Shown here piece by piece: positions 15,234 through 22,942 of a stretch of DNA of 64,000 nucleotides. Every line of letters begins with the position of its first letter. The stretch's first letter is position 1. The DNA comes from Bin75 sp965223955. Lineage in GTDB: Bacteria > Nitrospirota > Nitrospiria > Nitrospirales > UBA8639. The stretch is taken from positions 806,001 to 870,000 of the forward strand of contig OZ245029.1 of the NCBI GenBank assembly GCA_965223955.1, in the 5' to 3' direction. The translations under genes and the position numbers were made by a program. The notes beneath the pieces were generated by a model, which was not told the origin of the DNA, searched no databases, and worked only from the letters and a program-made list of their open reading frames with translations.

Positions 15234-15866
15234 ATGTACCGGCTGGCATCACGGAAACGGGTACTCGGGTTCACGGGCCTGGTGGTGGCTCTTCTAATGG
15301 GCGGGGTGAGTTGGGCTGCGATCGGCAACGGCGTGTTCCAAGGATTCGTCCACCATATCGCCCAGCAGATTACCAGGGACAAAGTCGATTTTGTGGTCGC
15401 GGAATCTTGTACTTCGTGGTTTTATCAACAATTACGAAAGCCCTCTACGGTTCGCCCTGACGTTCAACGCCTTTCTTTTTCCGTTGCGGAAGAAGACCCG
15501 GAGTCCAACGCCTGTGCCAGTCGATACCCTGGAATCAACGAAGCGCGTCAGGCCTTTGCGCAAAGCCAATCCACTCTCTCGTTAAGCCTGACGTTTTATC
15601 AATTGGCCCTGGTGGCCGATCGGGATGATGATGAGCGCTATGATGCGAGCGAGCTACGGGATATGTTGGCATCCCTGAACGTGGCGCTGTTGCAGGGCGA
15701 TCATCCCTTTCAGCTCCTTGCGAAGCTGACGGGAAAATTCGATGACGTTCGCGAGACCACCGAGTTCACGATCCTGACCGATAGCATGCAGGCGTTGTAC
15801 AGCAAAGGGTACCGGTTCACCAATGCGGATCAGGCCGCGATGGGCCGGGTGACGGGCGCGTCCTGA
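15234..15866 (+). CDS. Exported protein of unknown function with an EF-hand-like loop
   Basis: I do not recognise the family. The ATG at 15234 gives 210 residues with a signal peptide (VLGFTGLVVALLMGGVSWA-AI). Further on, DRDDDERYDASE has acidic residues at positions 1, 3, 5, 9 and 12, the spacing of an EF-hand calcium loop. A helix (ELRDMLASLNVALL) follows as expected for an EF-hand. One Cys in VAESCTSW and one in SNACASR might pair in the periplasm. It is transcribed divergently from the LOR/SDH gene, with 110 bp between the starts. Confidence 0.6.
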   Translation: MYRLASRKRVLGFTGLVVALLMGGVSWAAIGNGVFQGFVHHIAQQITRDKVDFVVAESCTSWFYQQLRKPSTVRPDVQRLSFSVAEEDPESNACASRYPGINEARQAFAQSQSTLSLSLTFYQLALVADRDDDERYDASELRDMLASLNVALLQGDHPFQLLAKLTGKFDDVRETTEFTILTDSMQALYSKGYRFTNADQAAMGRVTGAS

Positions 15867-15892
15867 TTTTCCGTCAGCAAACCCAGGAATCC

Positions 15893-16546
15893 TTAACCTA
15901 TTCTTTCAACTGCTTCTCTGGACCGGCTCCGCACGGTCTGATCCCAGTCTTCCTTCATCGTATATTCCAATTTGGCTTTGGCTTCCGTGGCGCGCATGCG
16001 TCCCAGGGCCAGCGCCGCACTGCTTCGAACGTACGCGTGATCGTCTTCCAACGCTTTGATCAACAGCGGGATACTTTCTCGATGTTGCACGACTCCCAGG
16101 TAACTGGCGGCCATGCCCCGGAAGCGGTGCTGTTTGTCACCAAGGGATCGTTTGAACGTATACAGAAACACCTCTGCCATGTCCGGGGCGACACTCTCCA
16201 GCCCTTCCAGTTGAAATTCATTGAGTTCAATGAGTTGGCCGGCGAGGTCAAACCGCTTTCGCGGCGCCTTTTCGCCGGAAAATTTTTGAAGGAGCATGGC
16301 TCGCCGTTTATTTTTGTTTTTCGTACGCTTGACCTTTCGCACGTTCACCCACGTGACGAGCGCGAACGCGACGGCCAGAAACAGGATGGGGACGACTTCA
16401 TCGACGACAAAGTCCTGCGTGTCGAAGTCCAAATGGTTCCAAATCCAGATCCCGCCGACGAGCAGGATGACCAGGGCCAAGGCCATGGTCATATTGGCTT
16501 GTCCCCGTTGGTTGTCGAGATGAGATGAAGGTGCGTCGGTGGCCAT
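15893..16546 (-). CDS. Membrane-anchored HEAT-repeat protein
   Basis: The 217-residue product has two membrane helices near its start (MALALVILLVGGIWIW and VVPILFLAVAFALVTW). A basic stretch (RKVKRTKNKNKRR) follows. The cytoplasmic C-terminus has HEAT/PBS-lyase-type repeats: YLGVVQHRESIPLLIKAL and SSAALALGRMRATEAKAKL. Such repeats bind proteins. The ATG at 16546 leaves 28 bp after the upstream SirB1-like gene; a TTG at 16609 would overlap it. It is the last of five minus-strand genes that read as one unit. The partner is unknown. Confidence 0.7.
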   Translation of the reverse strand: MATDAPSSHLDNQRGQANMTMALALVILLVGGIWIWNHLDFDTQDFVVDEVVPILFLAVAFALVTWVNVRKVKRTKNKNKRRAMLLQKFSGEKAPRKRFDLAGQLIELNEFQLEGLESVAPDMAEVFLYTFKRSLGDKQHRFRGMAASYLGVVQHRESIPLLIKALEDDHAYVRSSAALALGRMRATEAKAKLEYTMKEDWDQTVRSRSREAVERIG

Positions 16547-16574
16547 GACGCCAATTGAACGTTTCAGCACGCTG

Positions 16575-17456
16575 CTAGTGAACGTGTGGGCGGTTTTCTC
16601 TGTTTTCAAGAGTGGTCAGCAGCCGGCGAAATCGCCGGCCGTGTGTCGCCTCTTGACGGGTTTCGTACACGGCAATGAGGTTGCGAAGCATGCGAGCGAG
16701 TATGTGGGCATGGGAGCAGGGTTCGAGATAGCGACGGTCGAACTCGACACCATAGTCCCGCAACAGTCGGGCGCAATCCTTTTCAGTGAGCAGCGCCCCT
16801 TGGTGAAAACAATCAATGAACACGGGTTCCGTCCGCAACCCGACGAGAAAATGGCCCGGCAGGCCGATCCCGGCCACCGGCACGTGGAGCCGTTGCCCCA
16901 GGAGTACATACAGAACCGACAAGCTGATCGGGATCCCGACGCGGTTATCCAGGACGCGGTGCAGAAAACTGTTGTTGGGGTCGTAATACTGTTGGGTGTT
17001 CCCTCGAAACTGCAGGGTGTGAAACAGGTACTCGTTCATGGTGCGCACGACTTGACGAGGAGTGCCTGACGAAAGGGGTTTGAGTTCGGCGGCCATGTCG
17101 TCCAGTCGTTGCCGATAGGGAGCCGTCTCCACTTGAGGGTCTCCCGCCCTGGCAATCAGGAATGCTCCGGTTTCCAGGTCAAGCTCCCGTTCCGAAGTCC
17201 CCATGAACTCGTCCCAGTGTCGTTCGACGTCCGCTTGGGCAATGTCCCCGATGACGGCGTGGATGCGTGTGGCCAGGGAAGGCTCGTCACAGTCCCTGAG
17301 GGCTTGGCTGAGAATGGGCATGGCCTCGCGGCCCACGTCGACGAGGTGTTGGTGAATTTGCCTGGCGATGCGAAGGTCGTGATCGGAGAGCAGGTGGAGC
17401 AGCGCTTCGATGTTCGTCGCTGGTCGTTCAGCGGAGGATGAAGGTGAGTTCTTCAT
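16575..17456 (-). CDS. SirB1-family transglutaminase-like protein
   Basis: The 293-residue protein matches the SirB1/YchA family: a helical N-terminal part, then the transglutaminase-like core RGNTQQYYDPNNSFLHRVL, DNRVGIPISLSVLYVLLGQ, GIGLPGHFLVG and FIDCFHQG. The family is widespread, but its biochemical activity is unproven. Here the usual Cys of a transglutaminase is replaced by Ile-Pro-Ile-Ser, as is common in SirB1, so a binding role is more likely than catalysis. It lies between the ABC permease and the HEAT-repeat gene. The ATG at 17456 was chosen over a GTG at 17468. Confidence 0.82.
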   Translation of the reverse strand: MKNSPSSSAERPATNIEALLHLLSDHDLRIARQIHQHLVDVGREAMPILSQALRDCDEPSLATRIHAVIGDIAQADVERHWDEFMGTSERELDLETGAFLIARAGDPQVETAPYRQRLDDMAAELKPLSSGTPRQVVRTMNEYLFHTLQFRGNTQQYYDPNNSFLHRVLDNRVGIPISLSVLYVLLGQRLHVPVAGIGLPGHFLVGLRTEPVFIDCFHQGALLTEKDCARLLRDYGVEFDRRYLEPCSHAHILARMLRNLIAVYETRQEATHGRRFRRLLTTLENRENRPHVH

Positions 17457-17474
17457 CACGGGGTTCACGCAACC

Positions 17475-18260
17475 CTACCCGATTGCCCGACGGAAGGCCT
17501 TGGCCCCACCGTACAGGCACACGGCATCGAAGATTACCAGGATCACAAAGGCCAGGGCCACTTGGGGGATGGCCGCGTCCCATCCCGTGATAATGAGCGG
17601 GCGGACGGCATCGATGACCCAGGTCATCGGATTCACCAGGGCCACCACCTGCATCCATCCCGGCATGGCTGAAAGGGGTACGAGCGCCGAGCTGAGAAAA
17701 ATCATGGGCAGGGAAAGAAAGCCCAGCAAGGAAAAGAAATCGCCGTGGCTTTTGACGGAAAACGCAATGCCCATCGAGATGGCGGTCAGCCCCACGCCGA
17801 ACAACATCCCGATCGCCAGGATCACGGCGATGCCCGGCAGCCCCGTTTCGAGGCGCACGCCGAAGACGAACGCGATGCTCAGAATGACCAGAATCTGCAT
17901 GCCGGTAATGGCCATCACGAAGAGGTAGCGACTGAGGATCACGGAGGACCGGTGAATGGGCGTGGACATCATGCGTTCCAGGAACCCGTTCTCTTTGTCA
18001 AACAGCAGGTCGACGCCGCCGGCCAGTCCGTTGTTGAGGACCGTCATGACGACCACCCCGCCTGCCAGGAAACTCATATAGTTCGGGGCGTCGAGGATTT
18101 GGATGTTGGCCGCGCGTTGAAAGAGGCTGCCGAAGAAGATCAGCCAGAACAGCATGGGTTGGACCAGGGTAAACAGCATGCTGAATTTTTCCCGGCTGAG
18201 CCGGCGGACCCACCGCATCGTCAAGGCGAGCACTTCCTGTTTGTAGTGTTGGATGGTCAT
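17475..18260 (-). CDS. ABC-2 type transporter permease
   Basis: The 261-residue membrane protein has six predicted helices and the ABC-2 pattern of DrrB/NodJ-type permeases. Visible are MLFWLIFFGSLFQ, a large FLAGGVVVMTVLNNGLAGGVDL segment with FDKENGFLERMMSTP, and a late VALVNPMTWVIDAVRP motif. It pairs with the ATPase gene 18 bp upstream to form an exporter for a lipid, drug or polysaccharide. No substrate can be deduced. Confidence 0.9.
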   Translation of the reverse strand: MTIQHYKQEVLALTMRWVRRLSREKFSMLFTLVQPMLFWLIFFGSLFQRAANIQILDAPNYMSFLAGGVVVMTVLNNGLAGGVDLLFDKENGFLERMMSTPIHRSSVILSRYLFVMAITGMQILVILSIAFVFGVRLETGLPGIAVILAIGMLFGVGLTAISMGIAFSVKSHGDFFSLLGFLSLPMIFLSSALVPLSAMPGWMQVVALVNPMTWVIDAVRPLIITGWDAAIPQVALAFVILVIFDAVCLYGGAKAFRRAIG

Positions 18261-18278
18261 GGTCTTTGGGAACCCGGG

Positions 18279-19259
18279 CTATTCCTCCGTTGCGTCCGGA
18301 GTGCCCCCCCGTAACCCACGTCCGGTATAGGTGACAAATACGTCATCGAGTCGGGGTCGATGATACTCAACCCCATCAAGGCTGCAATTAAGGCGTTGTG
18401 CGACCTCGATCACGGCGGGGAGGGATTTCTCGGGAGATTCCACGAGAATATCCAGCCCGGTCGGGTTGATGCGCACGTCACGGACAAGGGGTAAGGCCAT
18501 GACCCCTTCACGCAGGCGAGGGAGTTTTTCCGTTTCGTGTTCCTTGATCGTCAACGAGAGGCTGTCGCCCCCCAATCCGGTCTTCAATTCCAGTGGCGAG
18601 CCGATAACCCGAATCGTTCCGCCGTCGATAATCGCGAGTCGATCGCACAGTTGGTCGGCTTCTTCCAGGTAATTGGTCGTCATGACGATGGTGATGCCGT
18701 TCTTACGAAGTTGCCGGATATAGTCCCATATCCGGAGACGGCTTTGGACGTCCAACCCCAGGGTCGGTTCGTCCAAAAACACGATTTTGGGATTCGGCAG
18801 CAACCCGCATGCAATATCCAGTTTGCGCTTCATACCCCCGGAATAGGTCTTCGCCACACGGTCCGCGTGCTCTTCGAGATTGACGAGCTTCAACAGTTCG
18901 TCAATTCGTGTTTTCGTTTCCGCCCGGGAAAGATGGTAAAGGCCCCCCAACAACTCGAGGTGTTCGCGACCGGTCAGAAACCGATCAACGGCGCGTTCTT
19001 GCGGCACGTAGCCGATCAGGCTCCTGACGGTATCCGCCTCCGTGACGACGTCGTGCCCCAGCACCGTTGCCGTTCCGGCGGAAGGGGGCAGCACGGTGAT
19101 CAGAATCCGCAGGGTCGTGCTTTTCCCGGCGCCGTTGGGGCCCAGGAGCCCGAAGATTTCACCGGCATGCACCGTGAACGATACATCCTCGATGGCCGTC
19201 ACCGAGCCAAAGGCTTTCCCTAACCGTGCGACGTCGATCACGATGGCGGGATTCATCAT
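18279..19259 (-). CDS. ABC transporter ATP-binding protein (DrrA-like)
   Basis: The 326-residue ATPase has Walker A GPNGAGKST, signature YSGGMKRKLDIACG, Walker B KIVFLDEPTLGLD and an H-loop region ending in VMTTNYLEEADQ. The C-terminal extension with VEYHRPRLDDVFVTYTGRGL is typical of DrrA/NodI-type exporters. The ATG at 19259 overlaps the stop of the LON-domain gene by 4 bp (ATGA), and a second ATG follows directly. It energises the permease encoded downstream. Confidence 0.93.
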   Translation of the reverse strand: MMNPAIVIDVARLGKAFGSVTAIEDVSFTVHAGEIFGLLGPNGAGKSTTLRILITVLPPSAGTATVLGHDVVTEADTVRSLIGYVPQERAVDRFLTGREHLELLGGLYHLSRAETKTRIDELLKLVNLEEHADRVAKTYSGGMKRKLDIACGLLPNPKIVFLDEPTLGLDVQSRLRIWDYIRQLRKNGITIVMTTNYLEEADQLCDRLAIIDGGTIRVIGSPLELKTGLGGDSLSLTIKEHETEKLPRLREGVMALPLVRDVRINPTGLDILVESPEKSLPAVIEVAQRLNCSLDGVEYHRPRLDDVFVTYTGRGLRGGTPDATEE

Positions 19260-19924
19260 CCCCACCCTGACAGTTGCGTTTCACCGTCGAGTTTAAACTT
19301 CAAGAGGTCGATCAAGCGGCGAGTTTGTTGGTGCAGGTTTTCGGCTTCGAGCAGGAATTGTTTTTCCAACGGTGTAAAGTCCAGGCACGAGGAAAGACCG
19401 TTCACCAGCACGGGGTCCGTCATGGCGTCATTGGTCATAAGCTGGCAGAATTCATCGGCCTTTCGTGATTGCAGGTAGCGTATCGCCAACTCCGTCACGG
19501 TTGAACGCACGGAGTCTTCGGCAATCGTTTGAAACGGTTTACTCGGCCCCAACGTGATTTTGGCCTTGCGATACCGGGCATCAAACAATTCTTCTTCGAT
19601 CGTATACCGATACAAGCCTTGCAGGATCAGGTTCGACCGGCCATCCTGTAGCGGCTCGACATGTGTCATTCGTCCCACGCATCCCAGAGAAAAGACGGAC
19701 GGATTGCCATAATACCGGCTCTCCCATCCTTGCTTGAACAACGCCATGCCGATACAGGCGCCTTGCCGACCGGCATCGGCGACCATTTCCCGGTATCGAG
19801 GCTCGAAAATATGAAGAGGCAAATAGGTGTCCGGAAACAGCACCACGTTGGGAAGCGGAAAAATCGGGATGATCTCCGGGACGGGGAAGGTTTTCGAATG
19901 GGGAGTGTCATTTAATGCAGGCAT
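19256..19924 (-). CDS. LON peptidase substrate-binding domain protein
   Basis: The 222-residue protein consists of the LON N-terminal (substrate-binding) domain only: IPIFPLPNVVLFPDTYLPLHIFEPRYREMV, then GCVGRMTHVEPLQDGRSNLI (given here in parts) and the helical end TRRLIDLL. No AAA+ or protease domain follows, so it is not a protease by itself. It may bind unfolded proteins or ligands. It is the first gene of the five-gene minus-strand run and overlaps the ABC ATPase start. The ATG at 19924 is preferred over the open-frame start at 19990, which has no family similarity. Confidence 0.85.
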   Translation of the reverse strand: MPALNDTPHSKTFPVPEIIPIFPLPNVVLFPDTYLPLHIFEPRYREMVADAGRQGACIGMALFKQGWESRYYGNPSVFSLGCVGRMTHVEPLQDGRSNLILQGLYRYTIEEELFDARYRKAKITLGPSKPFQTIAEDSVRSTVTELAIRYLQSRKADEFCQLMTNDAMTDPVLVNGLSSCLDFTPLEKQFLLEAENLHQQTRRLIDLLKFKLDGETQLSGWG

Positions 19925-20084
19925 GCGGTACGATAGCCGACGCTCAAAAGCCCTGTCAACGTGGTGATTCCGGGAAGGTCGGCCCGTCAATATTTTCTGG
20001 ATGTGTCTGGTTCCGTCACGCGTGAATTGTCCGCGAACGAGTCAATATTCCCAAACGGGCACAACAGAAGGAGTGTGAAACACC

Positions 20085-21239
20085 ATGCCGGGACGGCGTT
20101 ATGGGGTGATCGGTCTTTTTTGTGCGCTGTCGATTCTGCTCGGCGGATCAACGTGTGCCGCACCGTCGGTGGACCTGGTCCCGGCCCGGCCCGGGTACGT
20201 CTATGCCTTCCCCCGCGATCACGGTTCACATGAGAACTACGGCCTGGAGTGGTGGTACTTCACCGGTCACGTCTATGACCGGTCGGCACGACGGTTCGGC
20301 TATGAAGTCACGTTTTTCCGCAAGGCCGTCGATGATTCGCGCGTCCGCGATCACCCGTCCCGCTGGGCGTTGCGGCAACTGTATTTCGCGCACTTGGCCG
20401 TAACCGACGTTGAGGGGGCCACCTTTCGATTTTCCGAAAAATTGAGTCGAGCGGCTTTTGGGAAAGCCGGAGCCGACCCCGATCGGATGAAGGTCTGGAT
20501 CGACCGCTGGGCCCTGGAACCCGTGACCGGGGACCATCACCGGTTGCATCTCACGGCGCAGGATGACGGATTCGGCGTCGATCTGACGTTTACCCTGAAA
20601 AAACCGCCAGTGATCCACGGACGGGAAGGGGTCAGTCGCAAGGGCGCCGGTCCCGGCCAGGCGTCACATTATTATTCACTCACTCGCCTGGCGACTCAGG
20701 GAACCATCCGGGTTCGCGGCGAACCGTTCGAGATCACCGGCACCAGTTGGATGGATCATGAATTCGGATCCGGCGGATTAGGCGACGATCAGGTCGGGTG
20801 GGATTGGTTCAGCGTGCAATTGGACTCGAACGTCGAATTCATGCTCTATCTCTTGCGCAAGCAGGACGGGTCCCATGACCCGATGTCGAGCGGAACGTTG
20901 ATCTTTCCGGATGGAACGAGTAGGCATCTGCAACGCGAGGACTTCGTGGTTCAAACGTGGGATCAGTGGACCAGCCCGTTCAGCCACGCGCAATACCCGG
21001 CGAAATGGACACTGGACGTTCCGTCGGTCCCGCTTCGCGTCACGGTGACGCCGGTGCTGTCCGATCAGGAACTGCGGACCGAACACAGTACCCGTGTGAC
21101 GTATTGGGAAGGAGCGGTGGACGTGCGCGGCCACTACCGGAATGCTCCCGTGACCGGGAACGGGTACGTCGAACTTACCGGATATGCGAACCCCCTGGAA
21201 TTGGACCGTGGTTCACGCAAGCACCACCTGAGCCGATGA
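20085..21239 (+). CDS. Exported CrtC/AttH lipocalin-like protein
   Basis: The 384-residue protein has a signal peptide (GLFCALSILLGGSTCA) and the two-lipocalin fold of the AttH/carotenoid 1,2-hydratase family. Visible are FPRDHGSHENYGLEWWYFTG, GYEVTFFRK, RQLYFAHLAVTD, GTSWMDHEFGS and WDWFSVQLDSN. Members near ABC exporters are thought to handle hydrophobic ligands. A hydratase role needs a carotenoid pathway, which is not seen here. AAGGAG lies just upstream of the ATG. The stop overlaps the start of the next gene by 4 bp, so both are one transcription unit. A lipoprotein-type Cys in STCAA is possible. Confidence 0.82.
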   Translation: MPGRRYGVIGLFCALSILLGGSTCAAPSVDLVPARPGYVYAFPRDHGSHENYGLEWWYFTGHVYDRSARRFGYEVTFFRKAVDDSRVRDHPSRWALRQLYFAHLAVTDVEGATFRFSEKLSRAAFGKAGADPDRMKVWIDRWALEPVTGDHHRLHLTAQDDGFGVDLTFTLKKPPVIHGREGVSRKGAGPGQASHYYSLTRLATQGTIRVRGEPFEITGTSWMDHEFGSGGLGDDQVGWDWFSVQLDSNVEFMLYLLRKQDGSHDPMSSGTLIFPDGTSRHLQREDFVVQTWDQWTSPFSHAQYPAKWTLDVPSVPLRVTVTPVLSDQELRTEHSTRVTYWEGAVDVRGHYRNAPVTGNGYVELTGYANPLELDRGSRKHHLSR

Positions 21240-22261
21240 AGACCGTCGTTCGACAGGCCGTCGTCTTTTTGATGATGGTGGGCATGCTGGGATGCAGCCA
21301 GCGAAGCGATCGAGTGGTCGCCGTCGTGATACATCCTGCCAAGCCGGAGTTGGTTTACGTGGCGACGGAAGAAGCCGTGTATAAAACCAGGGACGGGGGA
21401 CGTGCGTGGAAGCGGTTTGCAGAAGGGTTGAGCCGCGTTCGGGTGATGAATCTGGCGATCGATCCGCAGCTTCCGGCCAATGTGTTTGCCGGCACGCTTA
21501 CCGACGGGGTGTACAAAAGTCCCGATGGCGGGCGACGTTGGCTCCCGCGCAATGCCGGCATTCAGAAAGGGACGATCTCGGCCAACGTGAATCAACTGGT
21601 CTTCGATCCAGCCGATTCGCAAATCCTCTACGCGGCGACGACCGTCGGGGTGTTCCAAACGAAGGACGCCGGGCAGTCCTGGACCGAACGCATGCGAGGC
21701 ATGACCGAAATCAGTTTTATCGTGGCCCTGGCCGTCGATCCGAGTCGCCCCCATATCCTCTACGCCGGGACGAGCGGTGGGGTCTATCGCAGTGTTGATG
21801 GAGCCGACCATTGGACAAAGGTCAATAACGGGCTTGTTCCCGACGACGCCAAAATGGCGTCCATGGCTCTGGGCGTGAATCGATTGCTGATCGATCCTGC
21901 CGAGCCGGACGTGGTCTACGCGGGGACCACCCAGGGTGTGTTCAAAACGCTCAATAAAGGTGAAGCATGGGCGAGACTTGCGACCGGCCTCGGAGAACTT
22001 TACGTGAGCAGTCTCGTGTTGGAACCGGGAAACGGGCAGCAACTCTATATGGGGACCAGCAAGGGAATCTTTCAAAGCCGGGATGGCGGGCAAACGTGGA
22101 GTGCCACCAATGACGGGTTGGATAACCGCAATATTCGAGCGATCGCCATGGATCCCCACGATTCACGGGTTCTGTACGTGGGAACGAACGGCAGTGGGCT
22201 CTTTCGCAGTCAGGATGGCGGCGAGTCCTGGACCCATATCCCGTTAACGCCGAAGATGTAA
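21236..22261 (+). CDS. BNR/Ycf48-like beta-propeller lipoprotein
   Basis: The 341-residue protein starts with a lipoprotein signal (VVFLMMVGMLGC). It carries at least six sialidase-type repeats, visible as KTRDGGRAWKR, KSPDGGRRWLP, QTKDAGQSWTE, RSVDGADHWTK, QSRDGGQTWSA and RSQDGGESWTH. They form a beta-propeller like Ycf48/VPS10 domains, which bind proteins outside the cytoplasm. No Asp-box sialidase catalytic residues are evident. The ATGA overlap joins it to the AttH-like gene, so the two probably act together at the outer envelope. Confidence 0.85.
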   Translation: MKTVVRQAVVFLMMVGMLGCSQRSDRVVAVVIHPAKPELVYVATEEAVYKTRDGGRAWKRFAEGLSRVRVMNLAIDPQLPANVFAGTLTDGVYKSPDGGRRWLPRNAGIQKGTISANVNQLVFDPADSQILYAATTVGVFQTKDAGQSWTERMRGMTEISFIVALAVDPSRPHILYAGTSGGVYRSVDGADHWTKVNNGLVPDDAKMASMALGVNRLLIDPAEPDVVYAGTTQGVFKTLNKGEAWARLATGLGELYVSSLVLEPGNGQQLYMGTSKGIFQSRDGGQTWSATNDGLDNRNIRAIAMDPHDSRVLYVGTNGSGLFRSQDGGESWTHIPLTPKM

Positions 22262-22305
22262 GAGTGTGTGGTGGTCATGAATTTGTTACCGGAAGGTAAC
22301 AATTG

Positions 22306-22330
22306 TAGGGGAAGGCCCCCATGTCTTCCC
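22306..22330. repeat. GGGACGGC-type palindromic repeat, copy upstream of nxrA
   Basis: TAGGGGAAGGCCCCCATGTC, then TTCCC. It is a diverged copy of the element at 2246-2270, 27963-27987 and 28776-28799. Confidence 0.65.
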
Positions 22331-22870
22331 GCTTCGATGTGCAGCACATCACTTCTGGGTTTTTGCTGTTCTTTGGCTCACCGAACCCCCAAAAATGTCC
22401 TATGTTGACCGCTCAAATTGCCATTATGTCAAATCATCATGGATTTTGTGGCACTATTGATGGCATGAATGGATCGCTATGTTACGAAAACTAAACATTT
22501 CACGAGCAATCCATTCTGAACGGTGTCTCGCATCAGAATCTAACATATTGTTTTTATTGATATAAAATTGAAAATTCAAGAAATATCGAGAAAATGTCTC
22601 CATTGCGTCTGAGATTCTGTCCTCATGGGTGTCATTCAGGCCCTTACTACATGCTACCAATTGGAAACGTGAGGGAATATCCCATATGATTTAGAAAGTT
22701 ATTTTATCTTTACTTTCAACATGTTACAAAGATATGTCAAAAACGTTCATGATGGCGCGAAAATTGCTACAAATAGGGATGAGTAAAGGAACCAAACAGG
22801 TATTCATGGCGGATGATCAACAGGATGATGAAACAAAAGTCAGGGAAGGAGGTGGTTGGGCAGAAGTGTT

Positions 22871-22887
22871 CCCCATTAGGGGTTTTT
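22871..22887 (+). terminator. Short terminator-like hairpin in the nxrA leader
   Basis: CCCC-ATTA-GGGG followed by TTTTT, 56 bp before the nxrA start. The stem has only four G:C pairs, so it would be a weak terminator or attenuator if it acts at all. A second small stem, AGGCC/GGCCT, follows at 22908-22921. Confidence 0.3.
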
Positions 22888-22942
22888 CAATTAATCCAGT
22901 CCACGTTAGGCCGACCGGCCTTTACACGAGGAGGTATTTGCA

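Larger units (their letters stand above)
22262..22942 (+). promoter_or_regulatory. Long A+T-rich upstream region of nxrA
   Basis: This 680-bp gap has no convincing gene. It holds a dispersed GGGGAAGGC...GTCTTCCC palindrome at 22306-22330, then an A+T-rich stretch (22400-22800) where the nxr promoter should lie. Near the 3' end are two small hairpins (22871-22887 and 22908-22921). A strong ribosome-binding site GAGGAGG is at 22928-22935, 7-8 bp before nxrA. I could not pick a clear -35/-10 pair by eye. A short frame at 22734-22970 overlaps the nxrA start and is not supported. Confidence 0.5.

Noticed and set aside
17457..17468. GTG start of the SirB1-like gene at 17468
   Set aside because: The in-frame ATG at 17456 is equally compatible with the family and the longer start has no ribosome-binding site.
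22434..22466. TGGCAC...TGGCAT resembling a sigma-54 -24/-12 promoter upstream of nxrA
   Set aside because: The spacing from GG to the second element is off by one base, with GG where GC is needed, and the site is about 480 bp from the gene.
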